From contig LNFL01000166.1 in the NCBI GenBank assembly GCA_001464275.1, positions 1-64,000 on the forward strand: a DNA stretch of 64,000 nt, written 5' to 3'. The notes beneath the pieces are model-generated. The model was not told where the DNA came from, made no database searches, and saw only the letters and a program-made list of their open reading frames with translations. The first letter of the stretch is position 1, and the number at the start of each line of letters is the position of its first letter. The position numbers were made by a program, and so were the translations under genes. This DNA is from Actinobacteria bacterium Ga0077560. GTDB taxonomy: Bacteria; Actinomycetota; Thermoleophilia; Miltoncostaeales; Miltoncostaeaceae. Shown here one piece after another: positions 44,023 to 52,255 of this stretch.

Positions 44023-44229
44023 ATGGTTCGATCGCCGCAGGAGCCGGCCGAGCGGGGCGGCCAGGACGGAGAGTGGGACGCGGTCCGCGCCCAGCGCTCC
44101 CGCATGATGCGCGACAGGGTCCGGGACCGGGCGATGCGGAACCCGGAGGTGGATGCGCTGGACTACTGGACGCGCGGCGCTCAGGGGTCCGGCGAGACGC
44201 CTCCGGGGATCCGCCGGCCCGCGCCCTGA
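44023..44229 (+). CDS. Small basic protein, unknown
   Basis: 68 residues, strongly charged (QRSRMMRDRVRDRAMRNPEVDALDYWTRG), with no signal or membrane segment. It starts at ATG 44023 after a GGGGGG stretch, 56 bases beyond the large regulator on the same strand. I do not recognise it. A fortuitous open frame cannot be excluded at this length. Confidence 0.45.
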   Translation: MVRSPQEPAERGGQDGEWDAVRAQRSRMMRDRVRDRAMRNPEVDALDYWTRGAQGSGETPPGIRRPAP

Positions 44230-44233
44230 CGGC

Positions 44234-45307
44234 TCAGCGGCCGGCGAACTCCGCCACGAGGGCGGCGATGCGGCCCGACGCGTCGCCGTCGCCGTAGAGC
44301 TCGGGCGGGTCATCCGGGAAGCGCGCCCCGTCGAGCGCGCGTCCCACCGCCCGGGCGTCCATGCCGGTGAGGGTGTTCACCCCGGCCTCCACGGTCTCCA
44401 CCCACTCGGTGGTGTCGCGCAGCGTCACGCACGGCACGCGGTGGAAGAAGGCCTCCTTCTGCACCCCGCCGGAGTCGGTCACCACGGCCCGGGCGGTCAC
44501 CAGCAGGGCGGTGAAGTCCAGGTACCCCACCGGCGGCACCAGGCGGACGTTCGGCAGGCCGGACGCCGCCTCCCACAGGCCGGCGGCCTCGAGCTTGGCG
44601 CGCGTGCGGGGATGCACCGGGAACACCGCGGGCCCGGGGATGGCCGCCAGGACCTCCACCAGGGCGCGCAGCGCCTCCGGGGTGTCGGTGGCCGCCGCCC
44701 GGTGCACGGTCACCAGCTCGTAGCCCCCCGGCTCCAGGCCGAACGCGGCCGCGCCGGGGCGGGCGAGGGCGGCCTCGCGGAACATGAGCGCGGCATCGAA
44801 CATCACGTCGCCCACCATGTGCACGCCGCCGGTGACGCCCTCGCGGGCCAGGTTGGCGACGGCCGCGGCGGTGGGGCACAGCAGCAGCCCGGACAGGTGG
44901 TCGGTGACCACCCGGTTCTGCTCCTCGGGCATCGTCTTGTCGAACGAGCGCAGCCCGGCCTCGACGTGCGCGAGCGGGGTGGCCGTCTTGGCGGCGGCGA
45001 GCGCCCCGGCCAGCGTCGTGGTGGTGTCGCCGTAGACCAGCACCACGTCGGGGCGCTCCCGGCCGATGAGGTCCTCCAGCGCGGTGAGCATGCCGGCCAG
45101 CTGCTGCAGGGGCGTCCCGGGGCCGATGCCCAGCGCGTGGTCGGGCTCGGGGATGCCCAGCTCGTCGAAGAACAGGTCGGCGAGCTCCGGGTCGTAGTGC
45201 TGCCCGGAGTGCACCAGGATCTCCTCGCACCCCCGCCGCAGTGCGCGGCACAGGGGGGCGGCCTTCACGAACTGGGGGCGGTTCCCCACCACGGACATCA
45301 CGCGCAT
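44234..45307 (-). CDS. wecB: UDP-N-acetylglucosamine 2-epimerase (non-hydrolysing; WecB/WbpI-like)
   Basis: About 357 residues of the GT-B epimerase fold. VMSVVGNRPQFVKAAPLCRAL, VHSGQHYDPELADLFFDELGI, VLVYGDTTTTLAGALAAAKT, HVEAGLRSFDKTMPEEQNRVVTDHL, VTVHRAAATDTPEAL and VTDSGGVQKEAFFHRVPCVTLRDTTEW are diagnostic. It interconverts UDP-GlcNAc and UDP-ManNAc, or acts on a diacetamido uronic acid like WbpI, which would suit the WbpA/B/D-like genes 5 kb away. ATG 45307 was preferred over ATG 45316. Confidence 0.93.
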   Translation of the reverse strand: MRVMSVVGNRPQFVKAAPLCRALRRGCEEILVHSGQHYDPELADLFFDELGIPEPDHALGIGPGTPLQQLAGMLTALEDLIGRERPDVVLVYGDTTTTLAGALAAAKTATPLAHVEAGLRSFDKTMPEEQNRVVTDHLSGLLLCPTAAAVANLAREGVTGGVHMVGDVMFDAALMFREAALARPGAAAFGLEPGGYELVTVHRAAATDTPEALRALVEVLAAIPGPAVFPVHPRTRAKLEAAGLWEAASGLPNVRLVPPVGYLDFTALLVTARAVVTDSGGVQKEAFFHRVPCVTLRDTTEWVETVEAGVNTLTGMDARAVGRALDGARFPDDPPELYGDGDASGRIAALVAEFAGR

Positions 45308-45317
45308 GACGGGCACC

Positions 45318-46100
45318 CTACGGGGCGAGGCTGATGGCCTCGATGGCGGTCGCGCGGCCGGTGGCGTCGCAGCGCACCACGGCGCCCTGCACCAGGACCT
45401 CGCCGTCGGCCGGCTCGAACCGCCCCTTGGTGCCGGCCCGGAACCGGCTCACGATGATGTCGCTGCGCACCCCGATCACCGAGTCGTGGGGTCCGGACAT
45501 CCCCAGGTCGGTCATGTAGGCGGTGCCGCCCGCGAAGACCCGCGCGTCGGCGGTCTGCACGTGGGTGTGCGTGCCCACCACGGCCGACACCCGGCCGTCC
45601 AGGTACCGCCCCATGGCGACCTTCTCGCTGGTTGCCTCGGCGTGGTGGTCCACGAACACGAACCTGGCCGCAGCGCGCGCCTCGTCCACCAGGGCGTCCA
45701 CGATCGCGAACGGCGGCTCGGAGCACTCCATGAACACCGAGCCCTGGATGTTCACCACGGCGGCGGGGCCCGCGGGGGTGTCCACCACCGCGAGCCCGCG
45801 ACCGGGCAGGTTCGTCCCCGGCAGGTTGGCGGGGCGCAGCACGCGCGGGTCGTCGCGCAGCACCGCGTGGAAGTCACGCCGCTTGAGGGAGTGGTTGCCG
45901 CCGGTCAGCACGTCCACGCCGGCGCCGAGCAGGTCGCCGGCCTGCCGCGCCGAGGTGCCCGTCCCGTCCGCGGCGTTCTCGGCGTTCACGACCACCAGGT
46001 CCGGCGCGTACCGCGCGCGCAGCCCCGGCAGGACCTCCAGCACCGCCCGCAGGCCGATGCCCGCGACGACGTCGCCGATGATGAGCGCGGTGAACGCCAT
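45318..46100 (-). CDS. ymdB: YmdB-family metallophosphoesterase (2',3'-cyclic nucleotide phosphodiesterase type)
   Basis: 260 residues. The metal-site blocks are IIGDVVAGIGLRAVLEVLP, VVVNAENAADGTG, VLTGGNHSLKRRDF (family usually GNHxW), FVFVDHHAEATSEKVAMG, GTHTHVQTADARVF and MTDLGMSGPHDSVIG. Bacillus YmdB is a cyclic-nucleotide phosphodiesterase that affects biofilm and motility. In actinobacteria its role is little known. It sits between the 2-epimerase and an M23-like membrane protein; their coding ends touch (46100), so they are probably co-transcribed. Confidence 0.92.
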   Translation of the reverse strand: MAFTALIIGDVVAGIGLRAVLEVLPGLRARYAPDLVVVNAENAADGTGTSARQAGDLLGAGVDVLTGGNHSLKRRDFHAVLRDDPRVLRPANLPGTNLPGRGLAVVDTPAGPAAVVNIQGSVFMECSEPPFAIVDALVDEARAAARFVFVDHHAEATSEKVAMGRYLDGRVSAVVGTHTHVQTADARVFAGGTAYMTDLGMSGPHDSVIGVRSDIIVSRFRAGTKGRFEPADGEVLVQGAVVRCDATGRATAIEAISLAP

Positions 46101-46831
46101 CAGTCGAGCCCGGTCCGGATCACCTCGATGGCCACGTGGTTGCCGGCGTCGGCGGTGTACCGCGACAGCTCCTGGTCGACGACCCCCGAGAGGTCGAGCA
46201 CCTGGCCCAGCGGGGTCAGCCCGGCGCGGACCGCCTGGCCCACGGAGGGGACCGGGGAGCCGGCGTGCGGGCCGATGTGGGTGACCACCACCAGCACGTC
46301 CCCGGCGTTCTGGGGCTCCAGGCTCACCTGGTAGCCCTGCACCTTGCCGCGGAGCACCCAGTCGCTGACGCCCACCACGATGGCGTCCACCGGCGAGTAG
46401 ACCAGCGTGCCGGCCGGCGCGCCGATGTCCACCGCGGCGCGCTCGGGGCCGGGCCGGCCGTCGCGGGGGGACGTGTGGTACTCCAGGTTCCCGATGGGCT
46501 GCAGCTCCACGGAGGTGGGGTTGTTCGAGGCGTGGAAGGCGATCGCGGTGATCCTGGTCTGGTCGACCGGCAGCTTCAGCTCCACCAGCCCGGCGCGCGC
46601 GATGGGGACGTCCTTGGGGCGGTCGCCGGGTCCCAGGGGGATCTCGGCCGCGGTGATCCCACCGGGGTCCTGGTCGGACCCTCCGAGGACGACCCAGAGG
46701 GTCGCGGTGAGCAGCGCGACCACGATCGCCGGGACGGCGGCGGAGAGGACGGCCCTACGTCGCCTGCGGCGGAGTTCGGTTCGGCGCCGCGCCCGGCGAT
46801 GGGCGAGCTGCTGCCTGGTCAACGGCGGCAT
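46100..46831 (-). CDS. Membrane-anchored M23/LytM-like protein, probably catalytically degenerate
   Basis: 243 residues. A very basic N-terminus (RRARRRTELRRRRRRAVL) is followed by one membrane helix (AAVPAIVVALLTATLWVVL) and an extracytoplasmic beta-rich domain. RAAVDIGAPAGTLVYSPVDAIVVGVSDW resembles the HxGxDFAAPxGTPVYAPxDGxV block of M23 peptidases, but the metal-binding His is replaced. The second motif HxH reads GNHVAIEV. It is therefore likely a LytM-type regulator or binding module rather than an endopeptidase. ATG 46831 has GGGAG at the right distance; ATG 46852 is the alternative. Confidence 0.7.
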   Translation of the reverse strand: MPPLTRQQLAHRRARRRTELRRRRRRAVLSAAVPAIVVALLTATLWVVLGGSDQDPGGITAAEIPLGPGDRPKDVPIARAGLVELKLPVDQTRITAIAFHASNNPTSVELQPIGNLEYHTSPRDGRPGPERAAVDIGAPAGTLVYSPVDAIVVGVSDWVLRGKVQGYQVSLEPQNAGDVLVVVTHIGPHAGSPVPSVGQAVRAGLTPLGQVLDLSGVVDQELSRYTADAGNHVAIEVIRTGLD

Positions 46832-46912
46832 TGGGCTCCCAGGTTCGCACATCTGCGGCCGGACCCGGACCCGGTGGGTGACGCCGAGAGGGCCGACTAG
46901 AGTGACGGGGCG

Positions 46913-48109
46913 ATGAGCGCGGCCTCGCCCACGCCCCCCTGGGCCATCTTCCTGACGGCCACCGCCGCGCTGGTGGCCCTGTGGATCCTGGGCCAGACCA
47001 TCGGGCACGTCCTGATCGTCTTCGCGTTCTCGATGGTGCTCGCGCTGCTGCTCAACCCGGCGGTGCGCATGCTGCGGCGCCTGCGCGTGCCGCGCGGCGT
47101 GGCCGTGCTCATGGTCTTCCTGCTGCTCATCGGCACCGTCGGCGGCGCGATCACGCTGGTCGTCTCGCCGGTGCGCGGCCAGGTGGAGGAGATCCAGAAG
47201 AACCTGCCGGCCTACACCGACCAGGCGAACCGGCAGGTGGACCGCCTGCAGCGGTTCTTCGACGACCGCGGGATGAACGTGGACGTCAAGCAGCGTCTGG
47301 GCGAGGTCATCACGGCGGTCGAGGAGCGCGCCTCGGAGGCCGCGGACAACCTGCTGACCTACAGCCTCGACGTCCTCGGGGTGCTCATCACCCTCATCAT
47401 CGTGCTGGTGAGCACCGTGTACATGCTGCTGGACGCCCCGCGCATCGCGGCGTTCGCGCGGCGGCTGGGCGGCCCTCCGGCCGCGGTGTTCCTGCGGCGC
47501 ACCGAGCGGACGCTGGTGGAGTACATGAAGGCCCAGCTGCTGGTGTCGCTCATCATCGGCACCTCCGCCGGCCTGGTGCTGTGGCTCTACGGCGTCACGG
47601 GGATCTTCCCGTTGGGCGCCACCTTCGCCGTCGCGTTCGCCACCTGGGTGTTCGTGATGGAGTTCATCCCCTACGTGGGCCCCATCCTGGGCGCCGTGCC
47701 GCCGGTGCTCCTGGCGCTGGTCACCTCGCCGGTCGCCGCGATCTGGGTGGTGGTGGCATTCCTGGCGATCCACCAGATCGAGGGCCACGTGGTGGTGCCC
47801 AAGGTGATGGGTGACGCCGTGGGGGTGCACCCCCTGGTGGTCATCTTCGGCCTGCTCATCGGGCAGCAGCTCGCCGGGTTCATCGGCGTGGTGATCGCCA
47901 TCCCGATGGTCGTGGTGGTCAAGGAGGCCGTGGTGTTCGCCACCGACCGCATGTTCGAGCGCCGGCGGGCCGCCGAGCCGGCCGAGGTGGCCGCGGAACC
48001 GCCCCCCGGTGATGCGGGGGACACGGCGGAGTCCCCCCTGCCCGCGCCCGCCGCCCCGCGCGAGGCGCCGGGCCCGCTGGCCGGCGGCTCCGTGACCGCC
48101 GATGGCTGA
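46913..48109 (+). CDS. AI-2E (PerM) family membrane transporter
   Basis: 398 residues with about eight hydrophobic helices, a cytosolic or extracellular helical domain (VEEIQKNLPAYTDQANRQVDRLQRFF) and the conserved family blocks LVSLIIGTSAGLVLWLYGV, FVMEFIPYVGPILGAVPPVLLAL and GHVVVPKVMGDAVGVHPLVVIFGLLIGQQLAGFIGVVIAIP. Members export diverse small molecules or sodium/proton; the AI-2 link is not general. A Pro/Ala-rich tail ends the protein. Its last 8 bases overlap the start of an ABC ATPase gene. Confidence 0.9.
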   Translation: MSAASPTPPWAIFLTATAALVALWILGQTIGHVLIVFAFSMVLALLLNPAVRMLRRLRVPRGVAVLMVFLLLIGTVGGAITLVVSPVRGQVEEIQKNLPAYTDQANRQVDRLQRFFDDRGMNVDVKQRLGEVITAVEERASEAADNLLTYSLDVLGVLITLIIVLVSTVYMLLDAPRIAAFARRLGGPPAAVFLRRTERTLVEYMKAQLLVSLIIGTSAGLVLWLYGVTGIFPLGATFAVAFATWVFVMEFIPYVGPILGAVPPVLLALVTSPVAAIWVVVAFLAIHQIEGHVVVPKVMGDAVGVHPLVVIFGLLIGQQLAGFIGVVIAIPMVVVVKEAVVFATDRMFERRRAAEPAEVAAEPPPGDAGDTAESPLPAPAAPREAPGPLAGGSVTADG

Positions 48110-48842
48110 CGTGGACGCTCCGCCCCTCCTCGAGGCCCGTGCGCTGGTGCGCCGGTACCGCCGGTTCACCGCGCTGGACGGCGTGGACCTGCGCCTGCTG
48201 CCGGGTGAGGCCGTCGCCCTGCTGGGGCCCAACGGCGCGGGGAAGACCACCCTGCTGGAGCTGCTGGCCGGCGTGGCCCGCCCCACCGAGGGGACGGTCA
48301 CCTGGGGTGGCGGCGACGCGGCCGTGCGCGTCGGGTGGGTGCCGCAGCGTCCCGCGGTGTACCTGCGCCTGTCGGTGCGGGAGAACCTGCGGCTGTTCGC
48401 CGCCCTGGAGGGCGCGGACGACCCGTCCGCCGAGGCCGAGCGCCTCATCGGGCGCGCCGATCTGGAGACGGTCGCGAGCCGGCCCGCCGGGCAGCTGTCC
48501 ACCGGGACGCTGCAGCGGCTCAACCTGGCGGTCGCCCTGGCCGGGCACCCGGCCGCGCTGCTGCTGGACGAGCCCTCGGCGACGCTCTCACCCGACCAGC
48601 GCCTGCGGCTGTGGGAGTGGCTGGGCGAGCTGCGGGCCCAGGACGGGCTCGCCCTGGTCTTCTCCACGCAGTCGGTGCAGGAGGCGGCCCGTCACGGCGA
48701 CCGCATGGTGGTGATCGCCCGCGGGCGCAGCGCCTTCGCCGGCGGCATGGACGACCTGCTGGCCCGCTGGGGCAGCCCGGACGACGGCGTCGACGCCGAC
48801 GAGCGCGCCTTCCTGCGCCTGGTCGAGGGGACGCCGGCGTGA
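48102..48842 (+). CDS. ABC transporter ATP-binding protein (CcmA/ABC-2 exporter type)
   Basis: A 246-residue ABC ATPase. It has Walker A GPNGAGKTTLL, Q-loop VGWVPQRPAVY, signature LSTGTLQRLNLAVAL (Thr-Gly-Thr in place of the usual Gly-Gly-Gln), Walker B LLLDEPSATLSPDQR and an unusual switch FSTQSV with Gln where His is expected. The variant signature recalls CcmA, but the missing switch His could slow hydrolysis. It pairs with the following ABC-2 permease (GTGA overlap). The exported molecule is unknown. Confidence 0.88.
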   Translation: MADVDAPPLLEARALVRRYRRFTALDGVDLRLLPGEAVALLGPNGAGKTTLLELLAGVARPTEGTVTWGGGDAAVRVGWVPQRPAVYLRLSVRENLRLFAALEGADDPSAEAERLIGRADLETVASRPAGQLSTGTLQRLNLAVALAGHPAALLLDEPSATLSPDQRLRLWEWLGELRAQDGLALVFSTQSVQEAARHGDRMVVIARGRSAFAGGMDDLLARWGSPDDGVDADERAFLRLVEGTPA

Positions 48843-50173
48843 GGGGCGCGCTGCTGTTGTTCCGCAAGGACCTGCGCCTGCTGCGCCGCGCGCCCCTGCT
48901 CCTGGCCGTGCTGGTGGGCTACCCGCTGCTGGTGGCGCTGCTGGTGGCCGCCGCCCTGCAGGGCGAGCAGCGGCGTCCCACCGTGGCGCTGGTGAGCCTG
49001 GACGCGCCCGGCCGCACGGTGCAGGTGGGCGACCGCCGGCTGTCGGTGGACGACTACGTGGAGCGGCTCCAGGAGGAGGTGGACGTGGAGCGCCTCGAGC
49101 CCGCCCGGGCCCGCGAGGAGCTCGACGCCGGCCGCGTGGCGGCCATCCTCACCATCCCGGAGGGGTTCATCGCTGACCTGCAGTCCGGGGTGCGGCAGCC
49201 GACGCTCGAACTGGTGACCTCGCGGCGCTCCCCCATCGAGGGCGAGGCGATCCAGCGGCGCCTGGAGTCGGCGGTGTACCGCTTCAACCAGGGCCTGGCC
49301 CAGGGGTACGTGCGGCAGGTGCTGCAGCTGGTGGACTTCATCGTCAACGGCGGCAGCATCGCCGTGCTGGGCCGCCAGGGGGACGTGATCGGCCTGGTGC
49401 GCGGCCGGGAGCTCATCGTGGACGCGCAGGCCGAGCTGCGCAGGGACGGCAACACCGCGCTCGCGCTGCGCCTGGCACCGCTCATCAGCTTCATCGACGA
49501 GACCCAGAACAACCTCGACCTCGCGCGGCCCGCGGCGACGGCGATCAGCAGCCCAATCCAGCTCTCCATCCGCGAGGGCGCGCGTGGACGCGAGCCGCTG
49601 TCGGCGTTCGGGATGGCCGGGGCCCTGCTGGTGAGCCTGGCGCTGGCCGGTGTGCTGCTGGCGGCCGCGGGGCTCTCCTCGGAGCGTGAGGAGAACACCC
49701 TGGTGCGGCTGCGGCGCGGCCTGGTGCCGCTGCCGCTGCTCATCGTGGAGAAGGTGCTGTTCAGCGCCCTGGCGTGCCTGGTGGTGGGGATGGTGCTGCT
49801 TGCCGCCGTGGCCGGGCTCACCGACCTCGCGGTGGGCCGGTGGGCGGTGTGGCCGGGTGTGCTCCTGCTGGCCGGCGCGGCCTTCGGGGCCTTCGGCGCG
49901 CTGGTGGGCGCCGCGGCCCGTGAGACGCGAACCGCGCTGCTGGCGGCGCTCATGCTCGCGCTGCCGCTGGTGTTCGTGGGGCTCATCCCGGGGGACCGCA
50001 CCGGGGTGGTGGCCGACGTGGTGCCCTTCGGGCCCGCCTTCGACGTCTTCCGCACGCTGCTGGCCGATCCCACACTCGGATCGATCGGCGGATCCCTGGC
50101 GCTGCTGGGCGGTCTCACCGCCGTTCTGACGGGTCTGGCGGCCCTGGTGCTGCACCGCCGCGCGGCCACCTAG
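48839..50173 (+). CDS. ABC-2 type exporter permease
   Basis: 444 residues from GTG 48839. TM1 (LLLAVLVGYPLLVALLVAAAL) is followed by a large extracytoplasmic domain (about 45-255) with RVAAILTIPEGFIADLQSGVRQPTLELVTSRRSP, the YhgE/ABC-2 type. Five further helices occur from about 260 (MAGALLVSLALAGVLLAAAG, SALACLVVGMVLLAAVAGL, WPGVLLLAGAAFGAFGALVGA, LLAALMLALPLVFVGLIP, LALLGGLTAVLTGLAALVL). It works with the ATPase it overlaps. The substrate is unknown. Confidence 0.88.
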   Translation: MRGALLLFRKDLRLLRRAPLLLAVLVGYPLLVALLVAAALQGEQRRPTVALVSLDAPGRTVQVGDRRLSVDDYVERLQEEVDVERLEPARAREELDAGRVAAILTIPEGFIADLQSGVRQPTLELVTSRRSPIEGEAIQRRLESAVYRFNQGLAQGYVRQVLQLVDFIVNGGSIAVLGRQGDVIGLVRGRELIVDAQAELRRDGNTALALRLAPLISFIDETQNNLDLARPAATAISSPIQLSIREGARGREPLSAFGMAGALLVSLALAGVLLAAAGLSSEREENTLVRLRRGLVPLPLLIVEKVLFSALACLVVGMVLLAAVAGLTDLAVGRWAVWPGVLLLAGAAFGAFGALVGAAARETRTALLAALMLALPLVFVGLIPGDRTGVVADVVPFGPAFDVFRTLLADPTLGSIGGSLALLGGLTAVLTGLAALVLHRRAAT

Positions 50174-50196
50174 CGACCCGCAGGTTTTCGCATGTT

Positions 50197-50221
50197 CCGG
50201 CAGGACTCGCGCACCTGCCGG
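50197..50221. terminator. Hairpin after the ABC exporter operon
   Basis: CCGGCAGG pairs perfectly with CCTGCCGG around a 9-base loop, 24 bases after the exporter stop and 60 bases before the secreted-protein start. There is no T-run. It could be a terminator or part of the next gene's leader. Confidence 0.45.
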
Positions 50222-50281
50222 TGAACCCGGATGACCACGCGTGCCGCGACGGGCGGAACGCCGTTGTCCAAAGGGGGAAGG

Positions 50282-50821
50282 ATGAAGCACCTTCGGCCGT
50301 CACCGGCCATGCTGGTCGCGCTCGTCGCGCTGTTCGTCGCGCTGGGCACCGGCGCCTACGCGGCCACCGAGATCGCCAAGAACTCGGTCGGGAGCGCGGA
50401 GCTCAAGAAGGACGCCGTCGTGTCGTCGCGCATCCGCGACGGGCAGGTGCGTGCGCAGGACCTGCGCGCCGAGAGCGTGACGCGCGAGAAGCTCGCCCTG
50501 GGGGAGCGGGTCATCTGGGCGGTCGTGAAGGCCGACGGGACCCTGGTGCGCGAGAGCGGCGAGATCACCACCGCCACCCGCGTGCTCACCGGCCGCTACA
50601 GCCTCAAGTTCAGCCGGCCCATCGCGAACTGCGCCTGGGTGGTCTCCACCTCCAGCGACGACACGCTCAGCCAGGCGTACGCCGAGGTGCAGCGCAACGG
50701 CACGGCCACGCAGGAGCTGCTGGTCTCCACCAGCCGTCCCGAGGGCGGGGTGTCGGTGCTGCGCGACCTGGACTTCCAGGTGATCATCGCGTGCGGCACG
50801 AGCGCCAAGGACGACAAGTAG
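50282..50821 (+). CDS. Secreted protein of the Thermoleophilia-type NSVG/LKKDAV family, unknown function
   Basis: 179 residues starting MKHLRPSPAMLVALVALF with a clean signal peptide (cleavage near AYAA). It is followed by KNSVGSAELKKDAVVSSRIRDGQVRAQDLRAESVTREKL, a short-repeat segment I know from many secreted proteins of Solirubrobacterales and relatives. The rest is a beta-rich domain with two cysteines (IANCAWVVS and IIACGTSAK) that could pair. GGGGGAAGG precedes ATG 50282. The function is unknown; perhaps it is cell-surface. Confidence 0.8.
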   Translation: MKHLRPSPAMLVALVALFVALGTGAYAATEIAKNSVGSAELKKDAVVSSRIRDGQVRAQDLRAESVTREKLALGERVIWAVVKADGTLVRESGEITTATRVLTGRYSLKFSRPIANCAWVVSTSSDDTLSQAYAEVQRNGTATQELLVSTSRPEGGVSVLRDLDFQVIIACGTSAKDDK

Positions 50822-50833
50822 CCGCGTGACGGC

Positions 50834-51484
50834 TCAGGGGGTGAACCGGCGGCGCACCGCCAGCGCGGCGCGCAGGCGCCGCCGGTACTCCTCCCGGTCC
50901 ACCAGCTCCGCCCCGAAGCGGGAGGTGTGCTCGGTGGCCATCTGGATGTCCCACAGCAGGTAGCCGCGCTCGCGCAGCCGCTGGGCCGTGGCCACCACCG
51001 CCACGTTCCCGGCGTCGGGGGCGCGGTGGAACATGCTCTCGGAGGTGAACAGCCCGCCGAGGGTCACGCCGAACAGGCCGCCCGCCAGCCGCCCCTCCCG
51101 GTCCCAGCACTCCACCGTGTGGCAGTGCCCGGCGGCGTGCAGGGCCGCGTAGGCGTCCACCAGGCGGGGGCTCAGCCAGGTGCCCTCCTCGCGTTCGGCA
51201 CAGGCCTCCAGGACCTCCCGCACGGCGGTGTCCACGCGCACCAGGTAGTCGCCGCGCCGCACGGCCCGGGCCACCGAGCGCGGCACACGGAAGCCGTCCA
51301 CGGGGATCACCGCCCGGGGATCGGCCTCGTAGAACTCCACGGGGGCGTCCGGATCGGCCGGGTCGTCCATCGGAAACGCCCCGTGCGCGTAGGCCGCGAG
51401 CAGCGCATCGGGGCGCAGCACGTCCCGGTCGCGGCGCCTCAACGGGGCCACGGCGCCATCCACGCGGGGTTTGGCGGTACCCAC
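50834..51484 (-). CDS. aat: Leucyl/phenylalanyl-tRNA-protein transferase Aat
   Basis: 216 residues. It has AYAHGAFPMDDP, ADPRAVIPVDGFRVPRSVARAVRRG, VLEACAEREEGTWLSPRLVDAYAALHAAGHCHTVECW, GRLAGGLFGVTLGGLFTSESMFHRAPDAGNVAVV and RGYLLWDIQMATEHTSRFGA. It adds Leu or Phe to N-terminal Lys/Arg as an N-degron for ClpS/ClpAP. The start is unsure: ATG 51484 leaves only 23 bases to the divergent gene, and internal GTG codons (e.g. 51421) are possible. Confidence 0.92.
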   Translation of the reverse strand: MGTAKPRVDGAVAPLRRRDRDVLRPDALLAAYAHGAFPMDDPADPDAPVEFYEADPRAVIPVDGFRVPRSVARAVRRGDYLVRVDTAVREVLEACAEREEGTWLSPRLVDAYAALHAAGHCHTVECWDREGRLAGGLFGVTLGGLFTSESMFHRAPDAGNVAVVATAQRLRERGYLLWDIQMATEHTSRFGAELVDREEYRRRLRAALAVRRRFTP

Positions 51485-51507
51485 ATGGACGCTATTGTGG
51501 CCATGAG

Positions 51508-52107
51508 ATGGACTTCACGTCACCCATGCGCGTCGTCAGCGGCGGTTTGGACGGTCCCGTGCTCGCCGTGCTGGCACGAGCCGAGCGGCCCCTCACCGGT
51601 CGCGAGGTGGCCCGGGAGGCCGGGCAATCGTCGCACAGCGGAGTGCGCGGCGCGCTGGCGCGCCTGGTGCAGCAGGGGGTGGTGACGGCCCTCCCCGCCG
51701 GCCGGGCGACGATCTACCAGCTCAACCGCGAGCACCTGGCGGCGCCGCACATCGTGGCGCTGGCGGGGCTCACCGATGAGCTCTCGCGGCGCCTGCGCGA
51801 ACGCGTCCGGGCGTGGGAGCCGGCCCCCGTCTGGGCCACCGTGGTGGGGGCGTTCGCCCAGGGGGACGCCGGTCCGGAGGATCCCCTGGAGCTGCTGGTG
51901 GTGCGGCCCGACGAGACCGACCGCGAGGACCCCGCCTGGCGGGCCCAGGTGGACGGGCTGCGCAAGGACCTGGCCGCGTGGACCGGTAATGCCGTGGTCA
52001 TCGTCGAGCACGACGTGGACGAGCTGGAGGCGGGCGCCGCGGCCGAGCTGGTGCGCGAGGCGCTCATCGACGGCATCGACCTGGCCGGATCGCCCGGCGC
52101 CTATTAG
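51508..52107 (+). CDS. Winged-helix protein with degenerate nucleotidyltransferase-like domain
   Basis: 199 residues. The N-terminal winged helix (about 10-75) is LDGPVLAVLARAERPLTGREVAREAG, HSGVRGALARLVQQGVVTAL and AGRATIYQLNREHL. From about 105 a MNT/minimal-nucleotidyltransferase-like fold follows (VWATVVGAFAQGDAGPEDPLELLVVRPDE). The GS-x-AxG-x-SDxDLLV motif has lost both catalytic aspartates. It could be a DNA-binding regulator that keeps the fold for sensing. It lies 148 bases before hemB, with a perfect palindrome between them. Confidence 0.75.
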   Translation: MDFTSPMRVVSGGLDGPVLAVLARAERPLTGREVAREAGQSSHSGVRGALARLVQQGVVTALPAGRATIYQLNREHLAAPHIVALAGLTDELSRRLRERVRAWEPAPVWATVVGAFAQGDAGPEDPLELLVVRPDETDREDPAWRAQVDGLRKDLAAWTGNAVVIVEHDVDELEAGAAAELVREALIDGIDLAGSPGAY

Positions 52108-52145
52108 GCCGCTGGGGCGGCCGTGGCGGACATAAGCTGCCCGTT

Positions 52146-52165
52146 ATGGACGAGATTTCGTCCAT
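52146..52165. promoter_or_regulatory. 20-base perfect palindrome upstream of hemB
   Basis: ATGGACGA-GATT-TCGTCCAT is a perfect 8-base inverted repeat with a 4-base spacer, about 90 bases before the hemB start. It looks like an operator rather than a terminator (AT content, no T-run). The half-site ATGGACG recurs at 51485-51491, just before the winged-helix gene, so that protein is a candidate ligand. Confidence 0.5.
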
Positions 52166-52255
52166 GTGGACGTCAGTGACGACCGCCCTCATCCACCGCG
52201 GGAGCCGTGTGGACCGGCCCACCGTACCCGCGCCGGGCTACACTCGCCCGACGGA

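Noticed and set aside
52166-52255. Longer hemB start near 52166
   Set aside because: It would put the coding start at the edge of the palindrome, and the extra 30 residues match no family N-terminus.
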